Shown: positions 1 through 8,198 of the stretch, piece after piece
Layout of the letters: every line of letters begins with the position of its first letter
Numbering within the stretch: position 1 is the first letter of the stretch
From: Streptomyces sp. SID12501
GTDB taxonomy: Bacteria > Actinomycetota > Actinomycetes > Streptomycetales > Streptomycetaceae
Length of the DNA stretch: 64,000 nt
NCBI RefSeq assembly: GCF_010550245.1
Contig: NZ_JAAGLU010000009.1
Location: 229,262-293,261 of the forward strand
Reading direction: 5' to 3'
Program-made: the position numbers and the translations under genes
Notes under the pieces: model-generated
Told to the model about the DNA's origin: nothing
Database searches by the model: none
What the model saw: only the letters and a program-made list of their open reading frames with translations

Positions 1-1
1 C

Positions 2-340
2 CTCCCCACCGACGACCTGGAAAAACACGGTGTCGTACGGGCCGACCTGGAGCGCGGCCGGGACCTCCCCGGCGTCCGTTCCCTGCTCTCCGCCACGGCG
101 GCGACGGCCCACGCCACGCTCCACGAGGCCACCCGGATCGTCGCCGAACTCCCGGCGGAACAGCGCACGTTGACCCGCTTCGTGATCCTCCTGCACGACC
201 ACCGCCTGCGCCGGGCAGCCGCCATGGGCGCCGCGGTCACCCGCCGCCCCGTCCGCGACAACCCGGTCGCCTGTCTGCGCCTGCTGGCCCGCTCACACCG
301 CCCGGACCTCAGCCTGCCCGCGCTACGCGCCGGTTCCTAG
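2..340 (+). CDS. Squalene/phytoene synthase family protein, C-terminal part
   Basis: The gene enters from the left edge, so only the last 112 codons are seen; the stop is TAG. The visible part starts LPTDDLEKHGV, which resembles the segment of squalene/phytoene synthases that follows the second Asp-rich motif (xLPxDDLxxFGV). It continues as Arg/Ala-rich helices with HATLHEA and LLHDHRLRR, as expected of the all-helical prenyl-synthase fold. The family condenses two prenyl diphosphates head to head. The Asp-rich catalytic motifs lie outside the window, so product specificity cannot be judged. The family call rests on a short stretch. Confidence 0.5.
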   Translation, partial: LPTDDLEKHGVVRADLERGRDLPGVRSLLSATAATAHATLHEATRIVAELPAEQRTLTRFVILLHDHRLRRAAAMGAAVTRRPVRDNPVACLRLLARSHRPDLSLPALRAGS

Positions 341-505
341 TACAGCCACCGCCCACCAGCCACCGCCCACCGAACGCCGACTCCGGGCAGCCGCGCCGAC
401 CGAACCGCAGGACATCGCGAAGGGGTCCGCCGGCGGACGGGTGGTTCGGGTGCCGGGCGGGAAATAAGGTCTCGTCATCGACTTGAGGCGAGGGAGCGAC
501 CGGGG

Positions 506-979
506 ATGCTGGCAGAGGCGATGATCGCGGCTGCCGCCGCGGCGGGCACGACGGTTGTACAGAGCGCGAGTTCGGACCTTTGGACCGCGTTCCGGGACCG
601 GTGCGCCCGGCTCGTCGGCCGCGGTGATCCCGCGCGGGAGAACGACGCGCTTGAGCGGCTCGACCAGACCGCCGCCGTACTGGACGCCGCCGGCGATGAC
701 GAGGCCGGGCGGGTCCGGGAGCTTCAAGTCGGCCTCTGGCAGGGGCGGTTCGAGTCGCTGCTGGAGAGCCTGGAGCAGCCCGAACGCGAACGCTTCGCCG
801 CCGAACTCCGCGCGCTGGCCGAGGAGTCGACGGCGAAGCAGGCAGGCCGGGGCGTGCTGTCCGGCAACACCTTCCGCGGCCCCACGGCGGTCCAGGTCGG
901 CGACCACAACCACCAGGACGTCCACTTCGGACCCACCGGACCCACCGGACCCACCAGATCTGTCGGACCCACCGGATGA
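506..979 (+). CDS. Small helical effector-like protein with C-terminal RHIM-like amyloid motif (Bell-type candidate)
   Basis: A 157-residue protein. Residues 1-115 are predicted almost entirely helical, beginning with an Ala-rich hydrophobic helix (residues 4-18), with no known enzyme motif. Residues 120-140 contain GNTFRGPTAVQVGDHNH, whose core VQVGDHN closely matches the RHIM core (V/I-Q-V/I-G-x-x-N) of animal necroptosis proteins. The tail is collagen-like, with GPT repeated. Actinobacterial amyloid signalling pairs described by Dyrka and colleagues have this architecture: a helical Bell domain, then a short amyloid motif, next to an NLR carrying the matching motif. The next gene has that match. 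I infer a membrane- or cell-targeting effector switched on by templated amyloid assembly. A GAGGGAG ribosome-binding site precedes the ATG. The stop overlaps the next start as ATGA, so the two are translationally coupled. Confidence 0.75.
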   Translation: MLAEAMIAAAAAAGTTVVQSASSDLWTAFRDRCARLVGRGDPARENDALERLDQTAAVLDAAGDDEAGRVRELQVGLWQGRFESLLESLEQPERERFAAELRALAEESTAKQAGRGVLSGNTFRGPTAVQVGDHNHQDVHFGPTGPTGPTRSVGPTG

Positions 980-1130
980 CCGACACCGGCCCGGACGGAC
1001 CGACCGAAATACCCGACAAGCCGGACAGCCCAATGGAGTTGAGGGAATCAGGGGAGTTGAAGGGCAACACCTTCCACGGCCCCACCGCCCTCCAGGTCGG
1101 CACCGGCAACACCATGAACGTCCGCTACGA
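863..1130 (+). repeat. Paired DNA segments encoding the shared RHIM-like motif
   Basis: Two similar segments start at 863 and 1063, exactly 200 bases apart. Both begin GGCAACACCTTCC, continue with CGGCCCCAC, then TCCAGGTCGGC. One lies at the 3' end of the small effector-like gene and the other near the 5' end of the NTPase gene. They encode GNTFRGPTAVQVG and GNTFHGPTALQVG. The similarity at both protein and DNA level suggests one motif arose by duplication or that both are held matched by selection. Confidence 0.75.
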
Positions 1131-3108
1131 CGTCACCGCGCCGTCCCCCCTCGACGCGGCGGCCGACGAACTGGCCACCGTCGTACGCCGCCAGTGGGAG
1201 CGGGAGGCCGGACTCCGCCGGCTCCTGGACCCCGCCCCGCTGCCCGTCCGCTGGCAGCTGAGCGACCGCAGGATGACCGGCCGGGTCACCGGCGCCACCG
1301 CCGAGGGCGCCCGCGCCCGCTTCGCCCCGCTGCCGGGGCTCGTCCCCGCCACCCGCGACGGGCTGCGCCGGGGCGGCGGTCCGGGCGAACTGCACGCCGC
1401 CTACGGCGGGTTGGCCTCCGGGCGGCTCCTCCTCGTCGGCCCGCCCGCGGCCGGCAAGACGGCCGCCGCCGTGCTCCTGCTCCTCGACGCGCTCCGGTAC
1501 CGCGCGAACACCGCCTCGGCCGACCTACGCCGTCTCGTCCCCGTGCCGGTGATGCTGTCGCTGCACGGCTGGGACCCGGCCGCCGAGAGCCCGGCCGACT
1601 GGGCGGCGGGCCGACTGTCCCGCGAGTACACCCTGTTCCGAGGCCGGAACGGCCGCGCCCGCGCGCTCGAACTGCTGGAGTCCGGCCGCATCGCGCTGTT
1701 CCTGGACACCCTGGACGAGGTCGGCGGCAAGCTGCGTACGGCCATGATGAGCGCGCTGGAGTCCGCCGACTTCCGCCTCGTGCTCGTGTCCCGCTCGAAG
1801 GAAGCCGTTCTCGCCTCCAGGCGGGCCCGGCTGAGCGGTGCCGTGGCGCTGGAGATCCTCCCCGTGCGCCCCGCCGACGCCGCCGCGTATCTCCTCGGCC
1901 CGCTCCCCGAACCGCCCCCGCCCGCGTGGGAGTTACTCGCCCGCACGCTCCTGGACGCACCCGACAGCGCCGTCGCCGGAGCCCTCTCCGGCCCTCTCGC
2001 CGTCGGCCTCCTCCGGGACGTCTACGGCGACGCCGACCCGGTCGACGAACTCCTCGACCCCGTCCGCTTCCCCACCCCGCGTGCCGTCGAGGACCATCTC
2101 CTCGACCACGCCGTCACCGCCGCGTACACCGCCCGGCCGGGACGGCCGCGCCCCCGGCACTCCCCCGAGGCTGCCGACCGGGCACTGCGTCACCTGGCGG
2201 TCCGCCTCACCGAGCAGGGCACGCGCGACCTGCTCTGGTGGCACATCCCCAGCTGGGCGGACCGCCGGCCCCGGGCGGTCGCCGTCGGAGCCGTCGTCGG
2301 TCTGCTGTACGGCGTGAGCTGCTTCCTCCTGGTCTGGCGGCTCTCCGGTCCCGTGTGGGCGGGCGTGCTGGGGCCCGGTTCCGCGATCGGTGCCGGGTAC
2401 GCGGCCGGGCGGCTCAGCCTCCGCAGCGGCGACCCGCAGCCGTTGCCGAGCGCCGGATGGCGGGACATCTTCAGCCGGTCGGCCGTCCGGACGGGCGTGG
2501 TCCAGTGGCTGCTGACGGCGGTCGGCGTCTGGCTGATCTTCGGGACCGGGCTGCTGACGGACGCCGATCTCCCCGCCTGGCTCTGCTTCGTCTCCACGAC
2601 TCCGGCCGGCTTCGGCACGACCCTGGTCTACGGCCGAGGCTACGAACTCGTCGCCGGAACCTTCATCGGCAACGGCTCGGGGCGCTGGTTCGACGGGGTC
2701 AGGGAGGAGCACTCCAACCCGCCCGTGGCGGACAGCCGGTCCATCGGTCCCCGGGACGTATGGCTGCACCACATCAGGCTGCGGCTCTTCCTCGGTCTCC
2801 TCGTCGGCCTCGCGGTCGCCCTGCTCATCGTGCCCGCCGCGACCTGGCAGCACGGTTTCTGGACCGGCGCCCCGCTCGGCCTCGGCGCCGGCCTGTGGGC
2901 CGGCCTCACGGCAGGTCCGGTGACCAACCTGGGAGTCGCCACGGCCATGACCGCCGTACAGCTCTCCGCCGCCGAGGGCACCCCCGTACGCCTGATGTCC
3001 TTCCTGGAGGACGCCCGCCGCCGCAACCTGCTGCGGGCGACGGGCCCGGTGTACCAGTTCCGCCACGCCAGGCTCCAGGAACGACTGGCCCGGCCGCGCT
3101 CCCGGTGA
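976..3108 (+). CDS. NACHT-type NTPase with N-terminal RHIM-like motif and C-terminal membrane segments (NLR-like)
   Basis: A 710-residue protein starting inside the previous stop (ATGA). Residues 30-49 hold GNTFHGPTALQVGTGNTMNV, the partner of the motif in the upstream protein; the core LQVGTGNTM fits a RHIM-like consensus. The NTPase core has Walker A GPPAAGKT (155-162) and Walker B ALFLDTLDE (240-248), typical of NACHT/STAND proteins. A segment with several predicted transmembrane helices follows at about 430-680. The C-terminus FLEDARRR...YQFRHARLQERLA resembles the ending of many Streptomyces NACHT proteins. The likely role is a sensor or scaffold that nucleates amyloid assembly of the upstream effector. 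Leu320 is encoded by TTA (1933-1935), implying dependence on the bldA tRNA. No leucine-rich, WD40 or TPR sensor domain is visible. Confidence 0.8.
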   Translation: MTDTGPDGPTEIPDKPDSPMELRESGELKGNTFHGPTALQVGTGNTMNVRYDVTAPSPLDAAADELATVVRRQWEREAGLRRLLDPAPLPVRWQLSDRRMTGRVTGATAEGARARFAPLPGLVPATRDGLRRGGGPGELHAAYGGLASGRLLLVGPPAAGKTAAAVLLLLDALRYRANTASADLRRLVPVPVMLSLHGWDPAAESPADWAAGRLSREYTLFRGRNGRARALELLESGRIALFLDTLDEVGGKLRTAMMSALESADFRLVLVSRSKEAVLASRRARLSGAVALEILPVRPADAAAYLLGPLPEPPPPAWELLARTLLDAPDSAVAGALSGPLAVGLLRDVYGDADPVDELLDPVRFPTPRAVEDHLLDHAVTAAYTARPGRPRPRHSPEAADRALRHLAVRLTEQGTRDLLWWHIPSWADRRPRAVAVGAVVGLLYGVSCFLLVWRLSGPVWAGVLGPGSAIGAGYAAGRLSLRSGDPQPLPSAGWRDIFSRSAVRTGVVQWLLTAVGVWLIFGTGLLTDADLPAWLCFVSTTPAGFGTTLVYGRGYELVAGTFIGNGSGRWFDGVREEHSNPPVADSRSIGPRDVWLHHIRLRLFLGLLVGLAVALLIVPAATWQHGFWTGAPLGLGAGLWAGLTAGPVTNLGVATAMTAVQLSAAEGTPVRLMSFLEDARRRNLLRATGPVYQFRHARLQERLARPRSR

Positions 3109-3130
3109 CCATGCCGAGGCCGGCGGCCGG

Positions 3131-5188
3131 TCAGGTGCGGCTTTTCGCCGCCCAGGCCGGCCGCGGCCGGCCATCGTCATCGTCCGCCGCTGCCGCCACG
3201 ACCGTACGGGCACGCGGCCCCATGAACACGTACGACAGTCCGAACCCGGCGAGGACCACCGCCGCCCCGCCCGCCGCGTCCAGCACCCAGTGGTTGCCGG
3301 TCGCGACGATCGCGGAGACGGTGAAGAACGGATGCAGCATCCCCAGCGCCTTCATCCACCACTTCGGGGCGACGATCGCGATGACGAGCCCGCACCACAG
3401 GGACCACCCGAAGTGCAGCGAGGGCATCGCCGCGTACTGGTTGGTCAGGGCCGTGAGCGTGCCGTAGTCCGGCTTGGAGAAGTCCTGGACGCCGTGCACG
3501 GTGTCGATGATGCCGAGGCCCGGCATCAGACGCGGCGGGGCCAGCGGGTAGAGCCAGAAGCCGACGAGGGCGAGCAGGGTGGCGAAGCCGAGGGAGGCGC
3601 GGGCCCAGCGGTAGTCGACCGGGCGGCGCCAGTAGAGGACGCCGAGAACGGTCAGGGGCACGAAGAAGTGGAACGACGTGTAGTAGAAGTCGAAGAAGTC
3701 CCGCATCCAGCCGATCTTCACGACCGTGTGGTTGACCCAGTGCTCGATGTCGATGTGCAGGAACTTCTCGATGTCGTGGATCTGGTGGCCGTGCGCCTCG
3801 GCGGTGGTCCGGCCACCCGTGGTCGTCCCGCCGGTCGCGGCCAGCCGGACCTTCTGGTAGGCGGCGTACGTGACCCGGATCAGCAGCAGTTCGAGGAGCA
3901 GGTTCGGGCGGGTGAGCACCCGGCGCAGGAAGGGGAGGAGAGGGACCCGGCCGAAGCGGGCGGGGACCGGCGCCGCGAAGTCCGTCGGTACCGGTGAGCG
4001 GTAGTGCTCGGAGGTCCGGGACAGGAACGGTACGACGGTGGCGGCGGCGATCGCGGCGAGCAGCACGATGTTGTCGCGGACCGGGTAGAGGGCGCCCATG
4101 TTCGGGATGACCATCTTGGCGGGCAGCGTCATCACGATGATGACGGCGACCGGCCACATGTAGCGGTCGGAGGCACGCTTGCCGACCCGGCCGACGACCG
4201 CGAGCAGCACCCACAGCAGCTGGTGCTGCCAGGTCGTGGGCGACACGGCGACGGCGGCGCAGCCGGTGATCGCGACCGCCAGCAGCAGCTGGCCGTCCTG
4301 GGCGTAGCGCACCGCCCGGCGCAGGCCGAGGGCGGCGACGCCCGCGCCGAGCACCAGGAACAGGGTGATCTCGACGGGCCCCTCGAAGCCCAGCCGCAGC
4401 AGGGCGCCGTGCAGGGACTGGTTGGCGAGGTCGTCGGCGGCGACGGCGAGCCCGACCCCGCCCATGTGGTGGACCCAGTAGGTGTACGAGTCGTCCGCCA
4501 TCGCGACCCACGCGAGCGCGGTGCAGGCGGCGAAGGTGATCCCGGCGGAGACGGCGGCCCGGCGGCGGCCGGTGAACCAGAGCAGCGGCGCGAACAGCAG
4601 CACGGTGGGCTGGAGGGCCGCGGCGAGGCCGATCAGGACGCCGGCGGCCCGTTCCTCGCGTGCGACGAAGCAGCCGAGCAGGACCAGCAGGACGGGGATG
4701 ATGCTGGTCTGGCCGAGGTAGAGGGTGTTGCGTACGGGCAGCGACAGCATCAGCAGGCTGATCGCGACGGGCGCGGCGAGCAGCGAGGTGCGGCGGCTCA
4801 CGGGCGCGGGCAGGGCGCGGGCGGCGACCACGCCGAGCGCGACGACCAGCAGCAGCGTGCCGAAGGTCCAGCCCCAGCCGAGGGCCTGCTCGGCGGCCCG
4901 GGTGAGCGGTTTGAGGACGAGTCCGCCGAAGGGCGTGCCGGTGAACTGCGTCGAGTCGTAGAGCGAGCCCTTCACATGCAGGACGCCGTCGGGCCCGACC
5001 CAGGTCTCCAGGTCGATCAGCCGGTCCGCCTTCGGGGTGCCGAGGACGACGGCCACCTGTCTGACCGCGAGGACGGCGACGACGAGCCAGAGCGCCACAC
5101 GGGCCAGCCTCAGCCGCGCCTGCGCCGTCCCGGCGGCGCCCACTCCGTAGGCACCTCCTGCTCCACCACCGTGCTCTGCGTTCGCCAC
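3131..5188 (-). CDS. Bifunctional GT87-like mannosyltransferase / PAP2-family membrane protein
   Basis: A large polytopic membrane protein. The N-terminal half resembles glycosyltransferase family 87 (DUF2029), polyprenyl-phosphate-sugar dependent mannosyltransferases, with many hydrophobic helices. The C-terminal third has the PAP2/inositolphosphotransferase signature AAMPSLHFGWSLW followed by GNHWVLDAAGG, supplying the catalytic His and Asp. Streptomyces encode such fusions, probably acting on lipid-linked sugars or phospholipids at the membrane. Two GTG starts are plausible, at 5188 and 5143, each about 10 bases after an AGGAGG. I chose the longer. The upstream ATG at 5350 has no convincing ribosome-binding site and would add a non-hydrophobic leader. 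The stop faces the NTPase gene with only 22 bases between them. Confidence 0.75.
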   Translation of the reverse strand: MANAEHGGGAGGAYGVGAAGTAQARLRLARVALWLVVAVLAVRQVAVVLGTPKADRLIDLETWVGPDGVLHVKGSLYDSTQFTGTPFGGLVLKPLTRAAEQALGWGWTFGTLLLVVALGVVAARALPAPVSRRTSLLAAPVAISLLMLSLPVRNTLYLGQTSIIPVLLVLLGCFVAREERAAGVLIGLAAALQPTVLLFAPLLWFTGRRRAAVSAGITFAACTALAWVAMADDSYTYWVHHMGGVGLAVAADDLANQSLHGALLRLGFEGPVEITLFLVLGAGVAALGLRRAVRYAQDGQLLLAVAITGCAAVAVSPTTWQHQLLWVLLAVVGRVGKRASDRYMWPVAVIIVMTLPAKMVIPNMGALYPVRDNIVLLAAIAAATVVPFLSRTSEHYRSPVPTDFAAPVPARFGRVPLLPFLRRVLTRPNLLLELLLIRVTYAAYQKVRLAATGGTTTGGRTTAEAHGHQIHDIEKFLHIDIEHWVNHTVVKIGWMRDFFDFYYTSFHFFVPLTVLGVLYWRRPVDYRWARASLGFATLLALVGFWLYPLAPPRLMPGLGIIDTVHGVQDFSKPDYGTLTALTNQYAAMPSLHFGWSLWCGLVIAIVAPKWWMKALGMLHPFFTVSAIVATGNHWVLDAAGGAAVVLAGFGLSYVFMGPRARTVVAAAADDDDGRPRPAWAAKSRT

Positions 5189-5508
5189 GCCTCGCAGGCC
5201 TCCTGCCTGATCTGCCCTGTACGCACCATGGGCACTATTTGTCCGACACGTATCATCCTGTACGAATCCCCCGAGGATCGCACCGCCCCTGATGTGGGAC
5301 GCGAGCAACCCCCGCTTCACCTGAGGGACCCCGGCCATTCGCCCGGCCATTCGTGCGGTCGACCATAGTCGGCCCGAGGTACGGTCCCGTCCCCAGGCCG
5401 CGACGCGGACCGCACAGAAGCGGGAAACCGGCCGCTTTCAGGCCGGATCGGACAATGTCCGCCCGAAGGCGGCCATGGCCGGTCGGGGCCCGGAGTACCG
5501 TCGCCGGA

Positions 5509-6390
5509 ATGCGGATACTCCATCTCTCCGACACCCACATCAACCACGCCGGCGCACCCAACCGCCACGGCGTCGACACCACCGGGTCACTGCGCGGGAT
5601 GCTCGCCGCCGTCCGGCATCTCACGGGCCTGGGAGCCGTCGTCGTCAGCGGGGACCTCGCGGACAGCGGGGCGCCCGAGGAGTACGCGATCGTACGGGAC
5701 CTCGTGGGCGCGTTCGCCCGGGAGCGGGGCATCCCGGTGTTCTGCACCACCGGCAACCACGACGAGCGCGGCGCCTTCGCGAAGGCACTGGGCAGCGGCC
5801 ACCTGGACCCGGCGGGCGAAGACCGAGCCGAGTCCCGGTTCACTTCCGCTGAAGGTGAGTTGGCGGCATCGAGCATGGTCGACGGACATCGGATCGTCAC
5901 GCTCGACTCGCTCGTCCCGGGCAAGGTGTACGGATATCTCGGCGCCGACCAACTGGACTGGCTGCGCGAGCTGTTGCACACCCCGGCGCCGCACGGCACA
6001 ACGGTCGTGCTGCACCATCCGCCGGTCACCCTCGACAACGCGCTCCAGCGGGCACTGGGGCTGGGCAACCCGGCGGACCTGGCCGACGCGGTCCGCGGCA
6101 GCGACGTACGGCTCATCCTGTGCGGCCACTTCCACCTCCAGATCATGGGGTATCTGGAGTCGGTGCCGGTGTGGGTGACGCCGGGAGTGTTCAACCGGAT
6201 CGACCTGACCGGCCCGGCGGGCACGGAACGGGCGGTGCGCGGGGCCTCGGCCACGCTCGTCGACCTGGGCTCGCCGCACGGCCCGCTGTTCCACACGCTG
6301 CACTCCCCCGATCCCCGGGCAGGCGAGACGGTCTACGAGATCGACGCGGCGCGGATCACCGACGTCGTCGCCCGTGAGGGCTACAAATAG
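5509..6390 (+). CDS. Metallophosphoesterase, CpdA-like cyclic-nucleotide phosphodiesterase family
   Basis: A 293-residue calcineurin-like phosphoesterase. The metal-binding motifs appear in order: SDTHIN near residue 7, GDLADSG, GNHDER, HHPP, and GHFHLQ. This is the dimetal arrangement of class III phosphodiesterases such as CpdA/Icc that cleave cAMP or other phosphodiesters in the cytoplasm. The ATG at 5509 starts directly with MRILHLSDTH, the expected family N-terminus; the open frame extends upstream to 5353 but without family resemblance. Substrate cannot be decided from sequence. Confidence 0.85.
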   Translation: MRILHLSDTHINHAGAPNRHGVDTTGSLRGMLAAVRHLTGLGAVVVSGDLADSGAPEEYAIVRDLVGAFARERGIPVFCTTGNHDERGAFAKALGSGHLDPAGEDRAESRFTSAEGELAASSMVDGHRIVTLDSLVPGKVYGYLGADQLDWLRELLHTPAPHGTTVVLHHPPVTLDNALQRALGLGNPADLADAVRGSDVRLILCGHFHLQIMGYLESVPVWVTPGVFNRIDLTGPAGTERAVRGASATLVDLGSPHGPLFHTLHSPDPRAGETVYEIDAARITDVVAREGYK

Positions 6391-6475
6391 CCGCGCCACA
6401 ACCCGCGGGGCCGCGAAAGACTCGGCACGCGCTTCGCACCTCACATCCCGGTCACGAACGGAAGGTACGGCTCAC

Positions 6476-7147
6476 ATGAGCGAGTCCCAGCGCTGGGAAG
6501 ACGTCGACGACTACTTCACCGGCCTCCTGGCCCCGGCCGACGAGGCCCTGGAGGCGGCCCTGCGCGACAGCGACGCGGAGGGACTGCCGCACATCAACGT
6601 CGCCCCGAACCAGGGCAAGCTGCTCCAGCTCCTCGCCCAGATCCAGGGCGCCCGCCGCATCCTGGAGATCGGCACGCTCGGCGGCTACAGCACCATCTGG
6701 CTGGCCCGCGCGCTCCCGGCCGACGGCCGGCTGATCACCCTGGAGTACGACGCGAAGCACGCCGACGTCGCCCGCCGCAACCTCGCCCGGGCCGGCCTCG
6801 ACGGCATCACCGAGGTGCGGACGGGCCCCGCCCTGGAGACGCTGCCCAAGCTGGCCGACGAGAACCCCGGTCCGTTCGACCTGGTCTTCATCGACGCCGA
6901 CAAGGCCAACAACCCGCACTACGTGGAGTGGGCCCTGCGGCTGACCACCACGGGCAGCCTGATCATCGTCGACAACGTGGTGCGCGGCGGCGCGGTGACC
7001 GACGCGGACTCCACCGACCCGAGCATCCGGGGCACCCGCGCCGCCCTCCGCCTCATCGCCGAGCACCCGAGGCTGAGCGGCACGGCGGTGCAGACGGTCG
7101 GCAGCAAGGGGTACGACGGCTTCGCGCTGGCGAGGGTCGTGGCATAG
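6476..7147 (+). CDS. SAM-dependent O-methyltransferase (family 3, catechol-type)
   Basis: A 223-residue class I methyltransferase. The SAM-binding loop is ILEIGTLGGYSTIWLA, with VFIDADKANN and IIVDNVVRGG further on, the metal/catalytic signatures of cation-dependent O-methyltransferases (caffeoyl-CoA/catechol type). The substrate is unknown; proteins of this group methylate vicinal hydroxyls of small aromatics or flavonoids. The ATG follows a GGAAGG ribosome-binding site. It lies 85 bases after the phosphodiesterase gene on the same strand and could be co-transcribed. Confidence 0.85.
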   Translation: MSESQRWEDVDDYFTGLLAPADEALEAALRDSDAEGLPHINVAPNQGKLLQLLAQIQGARRILEIGTLGGYSTIWLARALPADGRLITLEYDAKHADVARRNLARAGLDGITEVRTGPALETLPKLADENPGPFDLVFIDADKANNPHYVEWALRLTTTGSLIIVDNVVRGGAVTDADSTDPSIRGTRAALRLIAEHPRLSGTAVQTVGSKGYDGFALARVVA

Positions 7148-7198
7148 CGGCCGGAGTTCCTCCCCGGGGCCCCTCCCCCGGGCCTCCGCCCTCGGACC

Positions 7199-7591
7199 TC
7201 AACCCTCGTGGTAGAAGCCCACGTTGACGCTGCGCGGCCCGGTGCGGTCCTGGACGATGATCTCGCCGGAGCCGCCCCGGGGCAGCGGCACGCTTCCTCC
7301 GTACGGCACGGTCTGGGCGTACTCGCCGACCACCAGCCGGACTTCGGAGGACGGGTCGGGCTGGGAGCCCTGCAGCCAGGAGAGGTGCCAGGTGCTGTCG
7401 GGGCCGCACAGGAACTCCAGGTGGACCCGTGAGACGAACAGCCAGTCGTCGGGGGTCACGAGACGGCACACCGCCTTGTCCCGGCCCACCCGCATGATGG
7501 CCCCCGGTTCGCTGGGCGCCTCGGCCATGAGCATGCCGGCCGTGGCGCCGGCGTCCGTCCCGGAGACGGTGGCCATGGTGAGTTCGAGCAC
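7199..7591 (-). CDS. FHA-like domain protein
   Basis: A 130-residue protein. The centre contains MRVGRDKAVCRLVTPDDW followed by LFVSRVHLEF, matching the FHA pattern GR...SRxH that binds phosphothreonine peptides. The rest is predicted beta-rich, ending in GFYHEG. I chose the GTG at 7591 because AAGGAG sits five bases upstream (GTG CTC GAA CTC); the frame remains open to 7738 but that extension carries no domain. A link to Ser/Thr kinase signalling is plausible but unproven. Confidence 0.6.
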   Translation of the reverse strand: MLELTMATVSGTDAGATAGMLMAEAPSEPGAIMRVGRDKAVCRLVTPDDWLFVSRVHLEFLCGPDSTWHLSWLQGSQPDPSSEVRLVVGEYAQTVPYGGSVPLPRGGSGEIIVQDRTGPRSVNVGFYHEG

Positions 7592-7747
7592 GTGCGCTCC
7601 TTCTGAACAGTCACCGAGGGTGACCCGACCGGTCCTCGCGGAACAGTCGTTGCTGAACAGTCCCTGTACGGCAGCCATGTTGCCGTACGACGCCGCATGA
7701 TAAATCGTCCGATCGTCGGGTTGGGCGAAGTCCGGCACAATGGACAG

Positions 7748-8161
7748 ATGACCGAACGGAAGCCACCCGGTGTGAGTTTCGAGTCCTGGGTCGACCGGCA
7801 GATCCGCGAGGCGGAGGCGCGCGGGGAGTTCGCCGGGCTGCCCGGTGCGGGCAAGCCGCTGTCCGACGGTCCTGACACGTCGTACGACGAACTGTGGTGG
7901 ATCAAGCAGAAGATGGCCCGCGAGGGGCTGTCGGTCCTGCCGCCGACGCTGGCCCTGCGCAAGGAGGCGGAGGACGCGCTGGCGGCGGCGCGCAGGGCCC
8001 CCTCCGAGGGGGCGGTCCGCCGGATCGTGACGGAGATCAACGTCAAGATCCGCGACATGATGTTCAAGCCGCCGCCCGGCCCCCCGCTGGGTCTCAAGCC
8101 GTACGACATCGACGAGGTCGTACGGGAGTGGCGGGAGGCGCGGGCGGATCAGGCGGAGTAG
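7748..8161 (+). CDS. DUF1992 / DnaJ-homologue subfamily C member 28-like protein
   Basis: A 137-residue protein with the DUF1992 signature: SFESWVDRQIREAEARGEF, then GLPGAGKPL and YDELWWIKQKM. The family is widespread and called DnaJC28-like, although it lacks a J domain; its function is not established. The ATG at 7748 begins MTERKPPGVSFE. The gene is divergent from the FHA-like gene, with a 156-base shared promoter region. Confidence 0.85.
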   Translation: MTERKPPGVSFESWVDRQIREAEARGEFAGLPGAGKPLSDGPDTSYDELWWIKQKMAREGLSVLPPTLALRKEAEDALAAARRAPSEGAVRRIVTEINVKIRDMMFKPPPGPPLGLKPYDIDEVVREWREARADQAE

Positions 8162-8198
8162 CCGGGTGGTGCACAGGCCTCAGCGGTGTGCCGGGGCC

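Noticed and set aside
4004..5368. Long open frame on the plus strand opposite the GT87-PAP2 gene
   Set aside because: Low-complexity Asp/Gln/Arg-rich translation with no domain; a typical antisense artefact of high GC codon usage.
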